Below, in pieces: positions 53,000 through 60,927 of a stretch of 64,000 bases of DNA. The number at the start of each line of letters is the position of its first letter. Position 1 is the first letter of the stretch. The stretch spans positions 62,001 through 126,000 of the forward strand of contig NZ_JALIFO010000016.1 of assembly GCF_022867805.1 (NCBI RefSeq), read 5' to 3'. The notes beneath the pieces are model-generated. The model had not been told where the DNA came from. It saw only the letters and a list, made by a program, of their open reading frames with translations, and searched no databases. Source of the stretch: Cuneatibacter sp. NSJ-177. GTDB lineage: Bacteria > Bacillota > Clostridia > Lachnospirales > Lachnospiraceae. A program made the position numbers and the translations under genes.

Positions 53000-53077
53000 T
53001 CAAGAGTTTTGATCACAGCAGCACATTCGGCCGAACCGGTAATTGATTCGGAGCAGAAAAACAAACAGTCGGCTCAT
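53000..53077 (-). CDS. Cysteine-rich leader peptide (25 aa) upstream of metY-cysK
   Basis: In the metY leader, AGGAGATAAAGTG precedes an ATG opening a 25-codon ORF: MSRLFVFLLRINYRFGR then MCCCDQNS and stop. Three consecutive Cys codons sit five codons from the end, ahead of a gene pair for cysteine and homocysteine synthesis. This is the pattern of a leader peptide whose translation reports charged tRNA-Cys. No terminator hairpin is obvious, so control could act on metY translation or via stalling. Confidence 0.65.
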   Translation of the reverse strand: MSRLFVFLLRINYRFGRMCCCDQNS

Positions 53078-53108
53078 CACTTTATCTCCTATCATTTTTA
53101 TGGGTGTT

Positions 53109-53147
53109 ATTTTACGTCAAAACTCCTACTTTGTCAATAGGAGTTTT
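53109..53147 (-). promoter_or_regulatory. metY-cysK promoter overlapped by an inverted-repeat operator
   Basis: Minus-strand TTGACA (53132-53137), 17-bp spacer and TAAAAT (53109-53114). The -35 box lies in the 9-bp centre of a perfect 10-bp inverted repeat (AAAACTCCTA / TAGGAGTTTT, 53119-53147). A bound dimer would block polymerase. The Rrf2 gene next to it, related to CymR-type cysteine regulators, is the natural candidate. Confidence 0.8.
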
Positions 53148-53209
53148 CAAAAAATGGTAAAAATGATCAGCTTCCGCCAGGACTTCATCCATCCCGGCGG
53201 AAGCTGTCT

Positions 53210-53638
53210 TTATTTTTCTGGATTCCATTTTACGTTTCCCTGGATCAAATCTTCCAAGGTCAAGTGATCCAAATATTCGGAAATCAAACGATCCAGTTCC
53301 TTCCACATCGGCAGTGTCACGCAGCCCTCCGACCGGCTACAGTTCACTTCGCCGTCTTCCAGGCAGTGGACCGGCGCCAACCGGCCTTCGGTCAAACGAA
53401 GGATTTCTCCCACCCGATATTGCGCCGGAGGTTTGGCCAGGCGATAGCCCCCGTTTTTTCCCATGCGGCTTACCACAAGGCCAGCCCGGTTCAAAATCGC
53501 CATGACGGCTTCCAGATATTTCACAGAAATTTCCTGACGCCTCGCAATCTCAGACAGAGGGACATTCCCCTCCTCTTCCTGTTTTGCCAGGTCAATCATG
53601 ATGCGGAGCGCATACCGCCCCTTCGTCGATACCATCAT
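53210..53638 (-). CDS. Rrf2-family transcriptional regulator
   Basis: 142 residues. An N-terminal winged helix is typical of Rrf2 (VSTKGRYALRIMIDLA, VPLSEIARRQEISVKYLEAV, GLVVSRMGKNGGYRLAKP). Two cysteines in VHCLEDGEVNCSRSEGC could hold an Fe-S cluster or sense thiols. The start is MMVSTKGRY; the longer frame overlaps the preceding gene. Placement beside the metY-cysK operator suggests a CymR-like regulator of sulfur metabolism. Confidence 0.92.
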   Translation of the reverse strand: MMVSTKGRYALRIMIDLAKQEEEGNVPLSEIARRQEISVKYLEAVMAILNRAGLVVSRMGKNGGYRLAKPPAQYRVGEILRLTEGRLAPVHCLEDGEVNCSRSEGCVTLPMWKELDRLISEYLDHLTLEDLIQGNVKWNPEK

Positions 53639-53643
53639 ACCCG

Positions 53644-54120
53644 TCACCCTTTCCCGCCGGAACACTTTGCCGCGTCGATCGCCAGGACGATCATCAGGCA
53701 GAGCAGCGCGTCCTCCGGCTGGGCGATATCCAAAACATAGGTATCCGTCAGCCGCATCACTTCTTTGCTGGCGTGCATCACCAGCCCGCCCAGTGCGTCG
53801 GTCACCTTGTAATCCCATTCCAGCCAGTTTCCCTGGACCTGCCAGCCGTTGCAGTCCAGATGAAAGGACGGCCGGAACAAAGTGAATTCTTTTTTGATCT
53901 GGCCGATGTATTCGTCACCCAAATACATGGCAAAACGAGGGAGAAGCGTCAAAACCTCCTCCTTTACGGTTCCCACGTGATTCCCTTCACAGTCGTAGAT
54001 TTCCAGGCAGTGCCCCCAGGACATCTTTCCCTTCACCGTGTATGCGGTTCCGCCAAATTCATCATAGATATCATAACTGTCAAACCAAGAAAATAACCGT
54101 TGCTTAAATAATAACCGCAT
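53644..54120 (-). CDS. LURP-one-related (YxjI-like) family protein
   Basis: 158 residues resembling LURP-one-related proteins: LLFKQRLFSWFDSYDIYDE, AYTVKGKMSWGHCLEIYD, FHLDCNGWQVQGNWLEWDY, all within a beta-barrel pattern of short strands. The family has a Tubby-like fold; the bacterial function is unknown. It has its own promoter upstream and is followed 5 nt later by the Rrf2 gene, so both may share a transcript. Confidence 0.82.
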   Translation of the reverse strand: MRLLFKQRLFSWFDSYDIYDEFGGTAYTVKGKMSWGHCLEIYDCEGNHVGTVKEEVLTLLPRFAMYLGDEYIGQIKKEFTLFRPSFHLDCNGWQVQGNWLEWDYKVTDALGGLVMHASKEVMRLTDTYVLDIAQPEDALLCLMIVLAIDAAKCSGGKG

Positions 54121-54232
54121 GAATTCCTCCTTTTTCTAATCTCCGTCCCAATACCGGTGATCCCGATCTGTTTTTACTGAATCTGCCGGGATCTCTCTGT
54201 CCCGCAGCGTCCCCTTCGCTTATCATAAGTTG

Positions 54233-54261
54233 ATTATACTGGAAGCCGAAAAGAAACACAA
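54233..54261 (-). promoter_or_regulatory. Promoter of the LURP-one-like/Rrf2 unit
   Basis: Minus-strand TTGTGT (54256-54261), 17-bp spacer and perfect TATAAT (54233-54238); leader of about 105 nt to the first start codon. Confidence 0.65.
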
Positions 54262-54386
54262 TCCGTTCTTTTTTCCAGAGGGACTTAAACCGCAGCAGCA
54301 TTTTCTTCGCAAGGCCTTCATTGGGTCCTTTAGGAAAAACAGCGCAAAGGCCACAGGGCAGGAATCACCTTACCTTGTGACCTTTC

Positions 54387-54545
54387 TTACGGCGCTTCAA
54401 ATTTATAGCCAACATGGACAATACTTTTGATATAATCCGAGGCGTCCGGTGTAGTTTTCAATTTCTTTTGCAGACTGCTGATATGGTTATTGATCGTTTT
54501 CCGGGAATAGCAGGAAGAAGCCTCTTTCCAAGGTTGCTTCTTCTT
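54387..54545 (-). pseudogene. Remnant of an OmpR/PhoB-type response regulator C terminus
   Basis: The translation ends SRKTINNHISSLQKKLKT then YIKSIVHVGYKFEAP and stop, the recognition helix and C-terminal hairpin of OmpR-family winged helices. Only about 50 codons remain; the frame is closed upstream and there is no receiver domain. It is not a copy of the intact vanR, whose equivalent region differs. It sits directly downstream of vanX. Confidence 0.75.
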
Positions 54546-54559
54546 TCAGCCAAACCCCA

Positions 54560-55168
54560 TTACGCAACGGAAAAGTCAAAATAGGTATCCGGATATGGTT
54601 CGTCCTCTAAAACGTAATGCCACCATTCATAACGATACGATTCAAACCCGCTGTCTTCCATGATCAGGCGCAGGTACTCCCGATTTTTTGACTCTGCATC
54701 ACTCAGTCCGCTTGCCGCATGGTGGGACCGCTCATCCATAAAATCAAAACCTCCGCCCATAGGAACCAGCATACCGGTGTCTAAATGAAAGATTGTCAGG
54801 TCAACCGCCCCTCCCCGGCTGTGGCTGGACTGGGAAGCCACATATCCCTTTGCAACCATTTCATCTCTGTTAATATTTGGATAATATCGTTTTTTCGTTA
54901 AATTGTTCTCCGGCTGGGAAGCCCAATTCAGAAAGCAGTCCACTGCGCGCTGGGGGCGATAACCGTCCCAGAGGAGCAAACCATACCCCAATTTTTCCGC
55001 CATCTTTTGGGCCTTGCGCAAAGCGGTTCCCAGCTCTATTGATCCTGCAACACGGTTCACCCGATATCCGTCCACCGGTTTTCCGGTAAAATTGTCCCAC
55101 GTGGCATATTTGGCATCCCAACGAATCCCCGGCAGCATTACATCTAAAAAAACGAAGTTCTCTTCCAT
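54560..55168 (-). CDS. vanX: D-Ala-D-Ala dipeptidase VanX
   Basis: 202 residues, exactly VanX length. Signatures are GIRWDAKYATWDNFTGKPVD, SHSRGGAVDLT (zinc His and Asp) and EWWHYVLEDEPYPDTYFDF (catalytic Glu and zinc His). It destroys D-Ala-D-Ala so that only D-Ala-D-Lac enters peptidoglycan precursors. Last gene of the van cluster, 5 nt after the ligase. Confidence 0.96.
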   Translation of the reverse strand: MEENFVFLDVMLPGIRWDAKYATWDNFTGKPVDGYRVNRVAGSIELGTALRKAQKMAEKLGYGLLLWDGYRPQRAVDCFLNWASQPENNLTKKRYYPNINRDEMVAKGYVASQSSHSRGGAVDLTIFHLDTGMLVPMGGGFDFMDERSHHAASGLSDAESKNREYLRLIMEDSGFESYRYEWWHYVLEDEPYPDTYFDFSVA

Positions 55169-55173
55169 TGTAC

Positions 55174-56205
55174 TTACCTCCTAAGCGACAGTTGAATCAG
55201 ATGGTCGAATAATTCAGAAAGCGAAAACCCGGCGGCAATCATCATGCGGGGATAGCGGCTGTACGAAGTAAAACCAGGCATGGTATTCACTTCATTCAGG
55301 ACAATGTGTCCGTCCTCCCGTAAAAACAGGTCCACACGGGCCAGTCCCCGGCAGCCAAGGGTCCGATAAATTTTCTTAGCTGTATTCTGAATCTGCTCCT
55401 TTACCTCCGCCGGCAGGCCAGCCGGGACCAGGATCGCTGCATTCTCAGAGCCTTTTTCCGGCTGCGCCTCTTGATGAATCTGGAAAAAACCATGTTTCAG
55501 CCGAATCTGATCCACCTCGCCTGCAATGAGATCCGAGCAATTCCCCAAGATGGCGCAGCCCACCTCACAACCGGTGACCGCCTGCTCAATCAAGATTTTG
55601 CTGTCATATCTTTTCGCTTCGTTTATGGCTGCCTGTAACTCCTCCTCCCGGCACACTTTATTTACGCCGAAGGAAGAACCGGAACGGGCCGGTTTCACAA
55701 AAACGGGAAACGCCAACTCCTCTGTTTCCAGACGGTCACCTTCCTGGATGGTCCAAAACTCAGGCACCTCGATTCCCGCGTCTTTCACAACCGTATAGGC
55801 GAGCGCCTTATCCATGCAGATCACAGAGCTTTGAACATCGCAGCCCACATAGGGAATGCCGGACAATTCCAGCAGCCCTTGAATGGACCCGTCCTCGCCG
55901 GATTTCCCGTGGATGATCGGAAACACCACGTCAACCGGCTGGAATTCATATCCCCCTTCCTTATGTATCAGCAGGCCATGGGTATTTCGATCCGGAGAAA
56001 ATACAACCGGCCATTTGGCATATTTTTCCCACTCAGGGCAAGGTTTTCCGCACATTTTCCAGGCGCCTGACTTTGTGATTCCGATATAAAAAGGCTCATA
56101 TTTTTTCGTGTCAAGATTGGCAGAAAGCTCCATTGCCGATTTTATCGAGACTTGATGTTCCTCGGAGCAGCCTCCAAAGAGGACTGCAACTTTAATTTTG
56201 TCCAT
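55174..56205 (-). CDS. vanD: D-alanine--(R)-lactate ligase, VanD-like
   Basis: 343 residues, the size of VanA-type ligases. It has KVAVLFGGCSEEHQVSIKSA, GSSFGVNKV, and the D-lactate-type specificity stretch EVDQIRLKHGFFQIHQEAQP, whose histidine distinguishes D-Lac from D-Ala ligases; VNTMPGFTSYSRYPRMM follows. It makes D-Ala-D-Lac, which vancomycin binds poorly. The start MDKIKVAVLF follows AAAGGAG and overlaps vanH by 14 nt. The VanD assignment rests on operon order and the serine-type VanY; sequence subtype needs comparison. Confidence 0.9.
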   Translation of the reverse strand: MDKIKVAVLFGGCSEEHQVSIKSAMELSANLDTKKYEPFYIGITKSGAWKMCGKPCPEWEKYAKWPVVFSPDRNTHGLLIHKEGGYEFQPVDVVFPIIHGKSGEDGSIQGLLELSGIPYVGCDVQSSVICMDKALAYTVVKDAGIEVPEFWTIQEGDRLETEELAFPVFVKPARSGSSFGVNKVCREEELQAAINEAKRYDSKILIEQAVTGCEVGCAILGNCSDLIAGEVDQIRLKHGFFQIHQEAQPEKGSENAAILVPAGLPAEVKEQIQNTAKKIYRTLGCRGLARVDLFLREDGHIVLNEVNTMPGFTSYSRYPRMMIAAGFSLSELFDHLIQLSLRR

Positions 56206-57169
56206 TTCCCAGACTCCTTTCAAAATCCAAACAATTTTTGATTGTATTTCTCACCGTGTCAGCCAGCACCCGTTCCGTGTGGTAAGCTGTATGCGGCGTA
56301 ATAATCACATTCGGCATTTCCTGAAGGACCGATAGGAACGGATGATCAATGGATTTTTGTGTGCAGTCATTGTAAAAGATTCCTTCTTCCCCCTCCAAGA
56401 CATCCAAGGCCGCGCCCCCCAGCTTCCCGGCTTCCAGCCCTTCCACCAATGCCCCGGTATCCACTAAAGCTCCCCGGCTTGTATTGATGAAAAAGGCCCC
56501 CGGCTTCATTCTATTTATTTGTTCGCGGCCAATCATATGGCGCGTATCTTCCGCCAGCGGAACATGAAGCGTAACAATGTCACTGTTATTCAGCAGTTCA
56601 TGAAATGGTACATAGTTGACTCCCGCTTTGTGATTCCGGTCATATGCCAATACCTTACAGCCAAATCCTTCCAAACGTTCCATAACGGCCTGCCCGATCC
56701 GCCCAGTCCCCACCACACCCACCGTCATATCCCGCAGTTCCTTCCCGCGAAGGTGATTCAGACAATAATTTTGTTCCTCCGCCCCGCGCATCACGGATTT
56801 TGTACCGCGCATCAGCATCAGCATCAGCATGATGGTATAGTCGGCGACGCTGCCCGGCGAATATGCCACGGTGCCGACGGCCATGCCCAGCCGCCCGGCC
56901 GCCCCGATATCAATATGGTCGAATCCGATGCTCCGGGTGCTGATATATTTTACCCCGGCATCCTTCAGCGCAAGGAGGAGCGGTTCCGACAGCTCCGCTT
57001 TATGGTTTACGCTGATACATCGGCACCCATCGGCAAATACTGCATTGTTTTCCGTTACAACATTTTTTACGAATAAGACTTGAACGCCAAATTCAGAGGA
57101 AAGTTTCTTGAACATTTCTGTTTCATCCGGCTCACATCCAAAAACAGTAATATCGATCTTTTTCTTCAT
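56192..57169 (-). CDS. vanH: D-lactate dehydrogenase VanH
   Basis: A 325-residue D-2-hydroxyacid dehydrogenase. NAD binding is at VGVVGTGRIGQAVMERLEGF; catalytic Arg, Glu and His are in NTSRGALVDTGALVEGL, GAALDVLEGEEGIFY and ITPHTAYHT. It reduces pyruvate to D-lactate for the Van ligase. The start MKKKIDITVFG follows GGGAGGGG. It lies between vanY and the ligase as in VanD clusters. Confidence 0.95.
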   Translation of the reverse strand: MKKKIDITVFGCEPDETEMFKKLSSEFGVQVLFVKNVVTENNAVFADGCRCISVNHKAELSEPLLLALKDAGVKYISTRSIGFDHIDIGAAGRLGMAVGTVAYSPGSVADYTIMLMLMLMRGTKSVMRGAEEQNYCLNHLRGKELRDMTVGVVGTGRIGQAVMERLEGFGCKVLAYDRNHKAGVNYVPFHELLNNSDIVTLHVPLAEDTRHMIGREQINRMKPGAFFINTSRGALVDTGALVEGLEAGKLGGAALDVLEGEEGIFYNDCTQKSIDHPFLSVLQEMPNVIITPHTAYHTERVLADTVRNTIKNCLDFERSLGNGQN

Positions 57170-57186
57170 TCCATTCCCCTCCCTTT

Positions 57187-58239
57187 TCATCGTGTTTTGA
57201 TTTTGTCCAAAAGTTTAATACAATCGGGAAATCTGCTGTCCTTCGTAGACCCCATTACGACGCAGATATAGGTCTCTCCGTCAATCACTGCCGCAGAAAC
57301 GACGCAGGCGCCGCCAAGGCTGCTGGTTCCCGTCTTTAGGCCGATCACCTCAGGGCGGTAATATTGGCTTTTGGGATTGATCAGCTCGTTTGTGTTTTTG
57401 TAAGTAACCTCCCTGCCGTTCAGCCATTTTTCGTATGACGTATTACTTGACACAACTTCCGAAATGGTTGAATTGTCCAAACACGCTTTTGCAATGACGG
57501 CAAGGTCATAAGCCGTGGTGTACTGCCCCTCGGCATCGTATCCGTCCGGAACTACGAAGTTGGAGTTTTCCGCGCCGAGCGCTCTGGCCTTTTCATTTAC
57601 CTGCTCCATGAATACCTCAATGGATTGTTTGTTTGACAGGCTGTTGTCTCCTGCTATTATCTTTCCGGTATGGACGGCAAACGTATAGGCCGCATCATTG
57701 CCGGAAGGAAGCATCAGGGCAATTAAGAGTTGTCTTACCGTCAGAGTATCCCCTTCCGTAAGCCACGCTCTTGACGAATCGTCGTGAATCATCTTAATTT
57801 CCGCGCCTACCGTCACTTCATCATCCGGAGATAAATAGTCGAGCGCCGTCAATGCCACTATCATTTTCGCGGTACTGGCGGGGGCAATTTTCTCCGTGCC
57901 GTTTTTCTGATATAACGCCGTATTTGTGTCGGTATTCAATACAATGGCGCTTTTTGCCGTGATGTCCACGGATATTGTATTTGCCCGGTCAAGTTTCGCG
58001 GAAACCGTCTCGCTCTGCCTGCCGTCTTGTCCAGCGAAATCTTCCGTGCTTTCCATACTTTCTTTGGCGGCAAATGTGGTTTTTTCATCGGATCTTTGCA
58101 GACTGGCAACTCCAAATACGGTGACCGCCAGGAGGAAACAAAGAGTGGCGCATGCGGCCCAGTAATCGATCCATCTCCGCTTTCTTGTTATCCGCCCTTT
58201 TCTTTTCTGATCGTATCGGTTATTGTTTTGACTTTCCAT
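57187..58239 (-). CDS. vanY: Serine D,D-carboxypeptidase VanY (VanD type)
   Basis: 350 residues. A membrane anchor (WAACATLCFLLAVTVFGVAS) precedes a penicillin-binding-protein fold with the three active-site motifs: STAK (in IAPASTAKMIVALTA), SGN (MLPSGNDAAY) and KTG (VIGLKTGTSSLGG). It removes terminal D-Ala from late precursors. VanA/VanB clusters use a zinc VanY; a serine enzyme at this position is the mark of VanD clusters. Confidence 0.92.
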   Translation of the reverse strand: MESQNNNRYDQKRKGRITRKRRWIDYWAACATLCFLLAVTVFGVASLQRSDEKTTFAAKESMESTEDFAGQDGRQSETVSAKLDRANTISVDITAKSAIVLNTDTNTALYQKNGTEKIAPASTAKMIVALTALDYLSPDDEVTVGAEIKMIHDDSSRAWLTEGDTLTVRQLLIALMLPSGNDAAYTFAVHTGKIIAGDNSLSNKQSIEVFMEQVNEKARALGAENSNFVVPDGYDAEGQYTTAYDLAVIAKACLDNSTISEVVSSNTSYEKWLNGREVTYKNTNELINPKSQYYRPEVIGLKTGTSSLGGACVVSAAVIDGETYICVVMGSTKDSRFPDCIKLLDKIKTR

Positions 58240-58281
58240 CGCTAACTTAGCTCCTCCCTGAAAGATAAAAGAATTTCGAAC

Positions 58282-58327
58282 AAAAAAATCGCTCCGTCCG
58301 ATATATAGAATATCAGAATGGAGCGAT
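58282..58327 (-). terminator. Terminator between vanS and vanY
   Basis: On the minus strand ATCGCTCC pairs with GGAGCGAT around a 24-nt loop containing a smaller GATAT/ATATC stem, followed directly by seven T. It would end the vanRS transcript before the resistance genes, which then need their own regulated promoter. Confidence 0.8.
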
Positions 58328-58360
58328 CGATGTTTTCGTTTTCCCTTGTGGATAACACAT

Positions 58361-58395
58361 GATTTTATACGGACTTTCTTACGATTTTCCTACGA
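58361..58395 (-). promoter_or_regulatory. Tandem VanR-binding boxes
   Basis: Three adjacent repeats on the minus strand, TCGTAGGAAAA, TCGTAAGAAAGT and CCGTATAAAATC, match the published 12-bp VanR consensus TCGTANGAAAWT. They overlap the last codons and stop of vanS, placing phospho-VanR upstream of the vanY promoter region. Confidence 0.78.
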
Positions 58396-59524
58396 GAGGC
58401 AAGGTGACCTCAAAGCAGGTAATCCCCTTTTCGCTGTGGGCGCTGATCTGGCCGTGATGAAGTTCGACGATCTCCTTTGCAATGGCAAGTCCCAGACCGG
58501 CCCCGCCGGTGCTGGAGCTCCGCGATATATCCAAGCGATAAAACTGCTCAAAGATTCTGTCTAATTTTTCCTTCGGAATCGTGTCTCCTTCGTTCTTTAT
58601 TTGAATCCGTACACGATCCTCTATTTGTTCCGCAGCCACCTGAATGCTGGTATTTTCGTAACAGTAACTAACTGCGTTTCGCAGCAGATTATCAAACACC
58701 CGCTGCAGCTTGTTTGCATCGCAGGACAAAAGAATGTCCGGCTGGATTTCAAATTCACATTTCAAATTTTTATCGGCCAGCATCGGTTTAAACTCATACG
58801 CCAGCTGTTCCAGCATTCTGGTCAGATTGATCTTTTTGTATACAAGCGTGATATTGGAAAGGTTAAACCGTGTGATTTCAAAAAACTCATTGATTAAATC
58901 TTCCAGACGCTCAGCCTTATCCAGCGATATGGACAAATACCGTTCCCGGAGTTCATCGGAAATTTGATTTTCATCTCTCAGCAGGGTTAAATATCCGATA
59001 ACGGATGAAAGCGGGGTTTTCAAGTCATGGGCCAGATACATGACAAGGTCATTTTTTCTCTGCTCCGCGCGCTCGGCGTCGGATTTTCGTTCGATTAAGG
59101 TATGTCTTATGGAATTGATTTTCCTTTCGGTTGAGGCCAGTTCCGGAGGCAAAGCAATATCTTCGGCGTCTTCACGAACCAGTGTATCTATCCCCCGGTT
59201 GATTTCTTTAAAATATCCTGAGATACTATTCAGATAACGGCGGAAAATAATAAACAACACGCCTGAAAATGCGATAAGAAAGAGCCAGATCTCATATGCT
59301 TTGAAGGTTTTCACATAGGCAAGCAGCGCTTGGTCTCGGTCATGATAAACCAAGTGATCTAAAATGGCTACGACAACATTGGCAAAATTATCTTTTATGA
59401 TAAACGTATATACCACGATAATGATCAGAATCGCACATCCCATCATCAGAAGCATTTTTATGGACAATCTGTTTTTAAAAAGTAAATAGTCATCTTCCCG
59501 ATGGATGTTGTTTCTATTTTTCAA
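58379..59524 (-). CDS. vanS: VanS sensor histidine kinase
   Basis: 381 residues. Two transmembrane helices (about 25-45 and 78-95) flank a short external loop. Then come the H box (VMYLAHDLKTPLSSVIGYL), N box (DNLLRNAVSYC), and G boxes (GAGLGLAIAKEIVELHHG). All catalytic residues look intact. It phosphorylates VanR when glycopeptide is sensed and dephosphorylates it otherwise. It overlaps vanR by 11 nt. Confidence 0.94.
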   Translation of the reverse strand: MKNRNNIHREDDYLLFKNRLSIKMLLMMGCAILIIIVVYTFIIKDNFANVVVAILDHLVYHDRDQALLAYVKTFKAYEIWLFLIAFSGVLFIIFRRYLNSISGYFKEINRGIDTLVREDAEDIALPPELASTERKINSIRHTLIERKSDAERAEQRKNDLVMYLAHDLKTPLSSVIGYLTLLRDENQISDELRERYLSISLDKAERLEDLINEFFEITRFNLSNITLVYKKINLTRMLEQLAYEFKPMLADKNLKCEFEIQPDILLSCDANKLQRVFDNLLRNAVSYCYENTSIQVAAEQIEDRVRIQIKNEGDTIPKEKLDRIFEQFYRLDISRSSSTGGAGLGLAIAKEIVELHHGQISAHSEKGITCFEVTLPLVGKS

Positions 59525-60203
59525 TGGTATATCCCACCCCCCAAACCGTTTTGATAAATTTTGGTCTTTTTGCCCGTTCGTTCATCTTCTCGCGAAGACG
59601 CCCGATGTGGGCCATGACGGTATTATTGTTATCCAGATATTTTTCTCCCCATACCGCCTCAAATAATTCTTCCGTCGACACAACTTTTCCCTGATTTTCA
59701 CACAGATACCAAAGAATCGAAAATTCCGTGGGCGTTAGGGGAATCTCTTTTCCAAACAAGATACATTTGTGGCTGTTCTTACGGATCGTCATCCCTCTTA
59801 TCTCGTATTCGCTGCATTCATTGATGTGGGGTTGGTTGTACCTCATGTACTGTCTTAACTGTGCTTTCACTCTGGCAACCATTTCCAGCGGGTTAAATGG
59901 CTTCGTAATATAGTCGTCGGCAACGGAAAGCCCCATGATTTTATCCCCGTCCTCCACTTTTGCCGTCAGCATAATAACCGGATAATAAAATTTTTCCCGG
60001 ATTTTCTGACAGATTTGATAGCCGTCCATATCCGGGAGCATAATATCTAATATAGCCAGATCCAAACTGGTTGACTCAATGCACTTCAGCGCATCCGTGC
60101 CATTATAACATTTATAGACGGTGTACCCATCGTTTTTCAGATAGACTTCGACTAGATCGGCCAGTTCCTTTTCATCATCAACCACTAAGATTTTTTCATT
60201 CAT
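59514..60203 (-). CDS. vanR: VanR response regulator (receiver lacks a conserved Gly)
   Basis: 229 residues: receiver domain (ILVVDDEKELADLVEVYLKN, phospho-Asp in LAILDIMLPDMDGYQIC, Thr in VIMLTAK, Lys in YITKPFNP) and an OmpR winged helix (NNNTVMAHIGRLREKMNE, FIKTVWGVGYTIEK). The usual GADDY before the lysine reads GLSVADDYITKPF, one residue shorter than normal. The start MNEKILVVDDE follows GAGGAG. It activates vanY-H-ligase-X through the boxes at the vanS end. Confidence 0.94.
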   Translation of the reverse strand: MNEKILVVDDEKELADLVEVYLKNDGYTVYKCYNGTDALKCIESTSLDLAILDIMLPDMDGYQICQKIREKFYYPVIMLTAKVEDGDKIMGLSVADDYITKPFNPLEMVARVKAQLRQYMRYNQPHINECSEYEIRGMTIRKNSHKCILFGKEIPLTPTEFSILWYLCENQGKVVSTEELFEAVWGEKYLDNNNTVMAHIGRLREKMNERAKRPKFIKTVWGVGYTIEK

Positions 60204-60278
60204 TGCATTTCTCCTCACCGTCTGATGGATCTATCTTCTTCCATACTTTCTGTGACAAAGATGGATACTTTACCAAAA

Positions 60279-60307
60279 ATAATAGCAAAATCCCTGGCAG
60301 CCGTCAA
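60279..60307 (-). promoter_or_regulatory. vanRS promoter
   Basis: Minus-strand TTGACG (60302-60307), 17-bp spacer and TATTAT (60279-60284). It overlaps the end of the DUF1697 gene. Confidence 0.7.
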
Positions 60308-60855
60308 GGGAAGCCGGGAGAGCGAACCACCTTCCTGACGGTGTTTGCCGTTCTGATTGTCAGTTTGCCGCTGATGCCCGTACTTGCGGTCTTCGGCCAC
60401 CAGTTTGTTTTCTGATAATCCTTCCGGCTGAAAGACCAGAATATCGCTTCCTTATAATTCTCAATCTTTTCTAATCCTTCCCTGGGTTCTCCAATCTCGT
60501 CCCATACTTCAGCAAAGGTAGCCGGAGGCAGAATAAAAATTAAATTATCATAGATGTCCTTATTTTCGCCGCCCCACCAGTCCGGCGCGTGTTGCAAAAT
60601 ATCTTCGAGGTCTTCTTTCGATATGACGAAAACAGGAATATCGAAACCAAACTTTTCTTTTACCCTTGCTTCAATCTGGCTTGTAAGCCCCTCTACATGA
60701 TCTTCATCACTTGAAAAAATCACATTGCCACTGTTCAGGTATGTCTTAACCTCTCCAAACCCAAGCCCTTCAAAGGCTTTCTTACATTCAGCCATTGGGA
60801 TCTTATTTTTACCACTTATATTAACGCCGCGCAAAAACGCAATATATCGATTCAT
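60304..60855 (-). CDS. DUF1697 family protein
   Basis: 183 residues with the DUF1697 N terminus YIAFLRGVNISGKNKIPMAE and VKTYLNSGNVIFSS, and the later FWSFSRKDYQKTNWWPKTAS block. The function is unknown; structures show a two-domain ferredoxin-like fold. It is not part of known van clusters and ends inside the vanR promoter. Confidence 0.92.
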   Translation of the reverse strand: MNRYIAFLRGVNISGKNKIPMAECKKAFEGLGFGEVKTYLNSGNVIFSSDEDHVEGLTSQIEARVKEKFGFDIPVFVISKEDLEDILQHAPDWWGGENKDIYDNLIFILPPATFAEVWDEIGEPREGLEKIENYKEAIFWSFSRKDYQKTNWWPKTASTGISGKLTIRTANTVRKVVRSPGFP

Positions 60856-60927
60856 ATTCGCTGAGTCTGCCCCCTTCTAATTTTTGATGTACCGTCCAAT
60901 GATTCCGTCTATCATTTGATAACCGGA

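Noticed and set aside
52961-53100. SAM or T-box riboswitch in the metY leader
   Set aside because: No T-box AGGGTGG-type element or S-box pattern is visible; the leader is short and holds the Cys-rich ORF instead.
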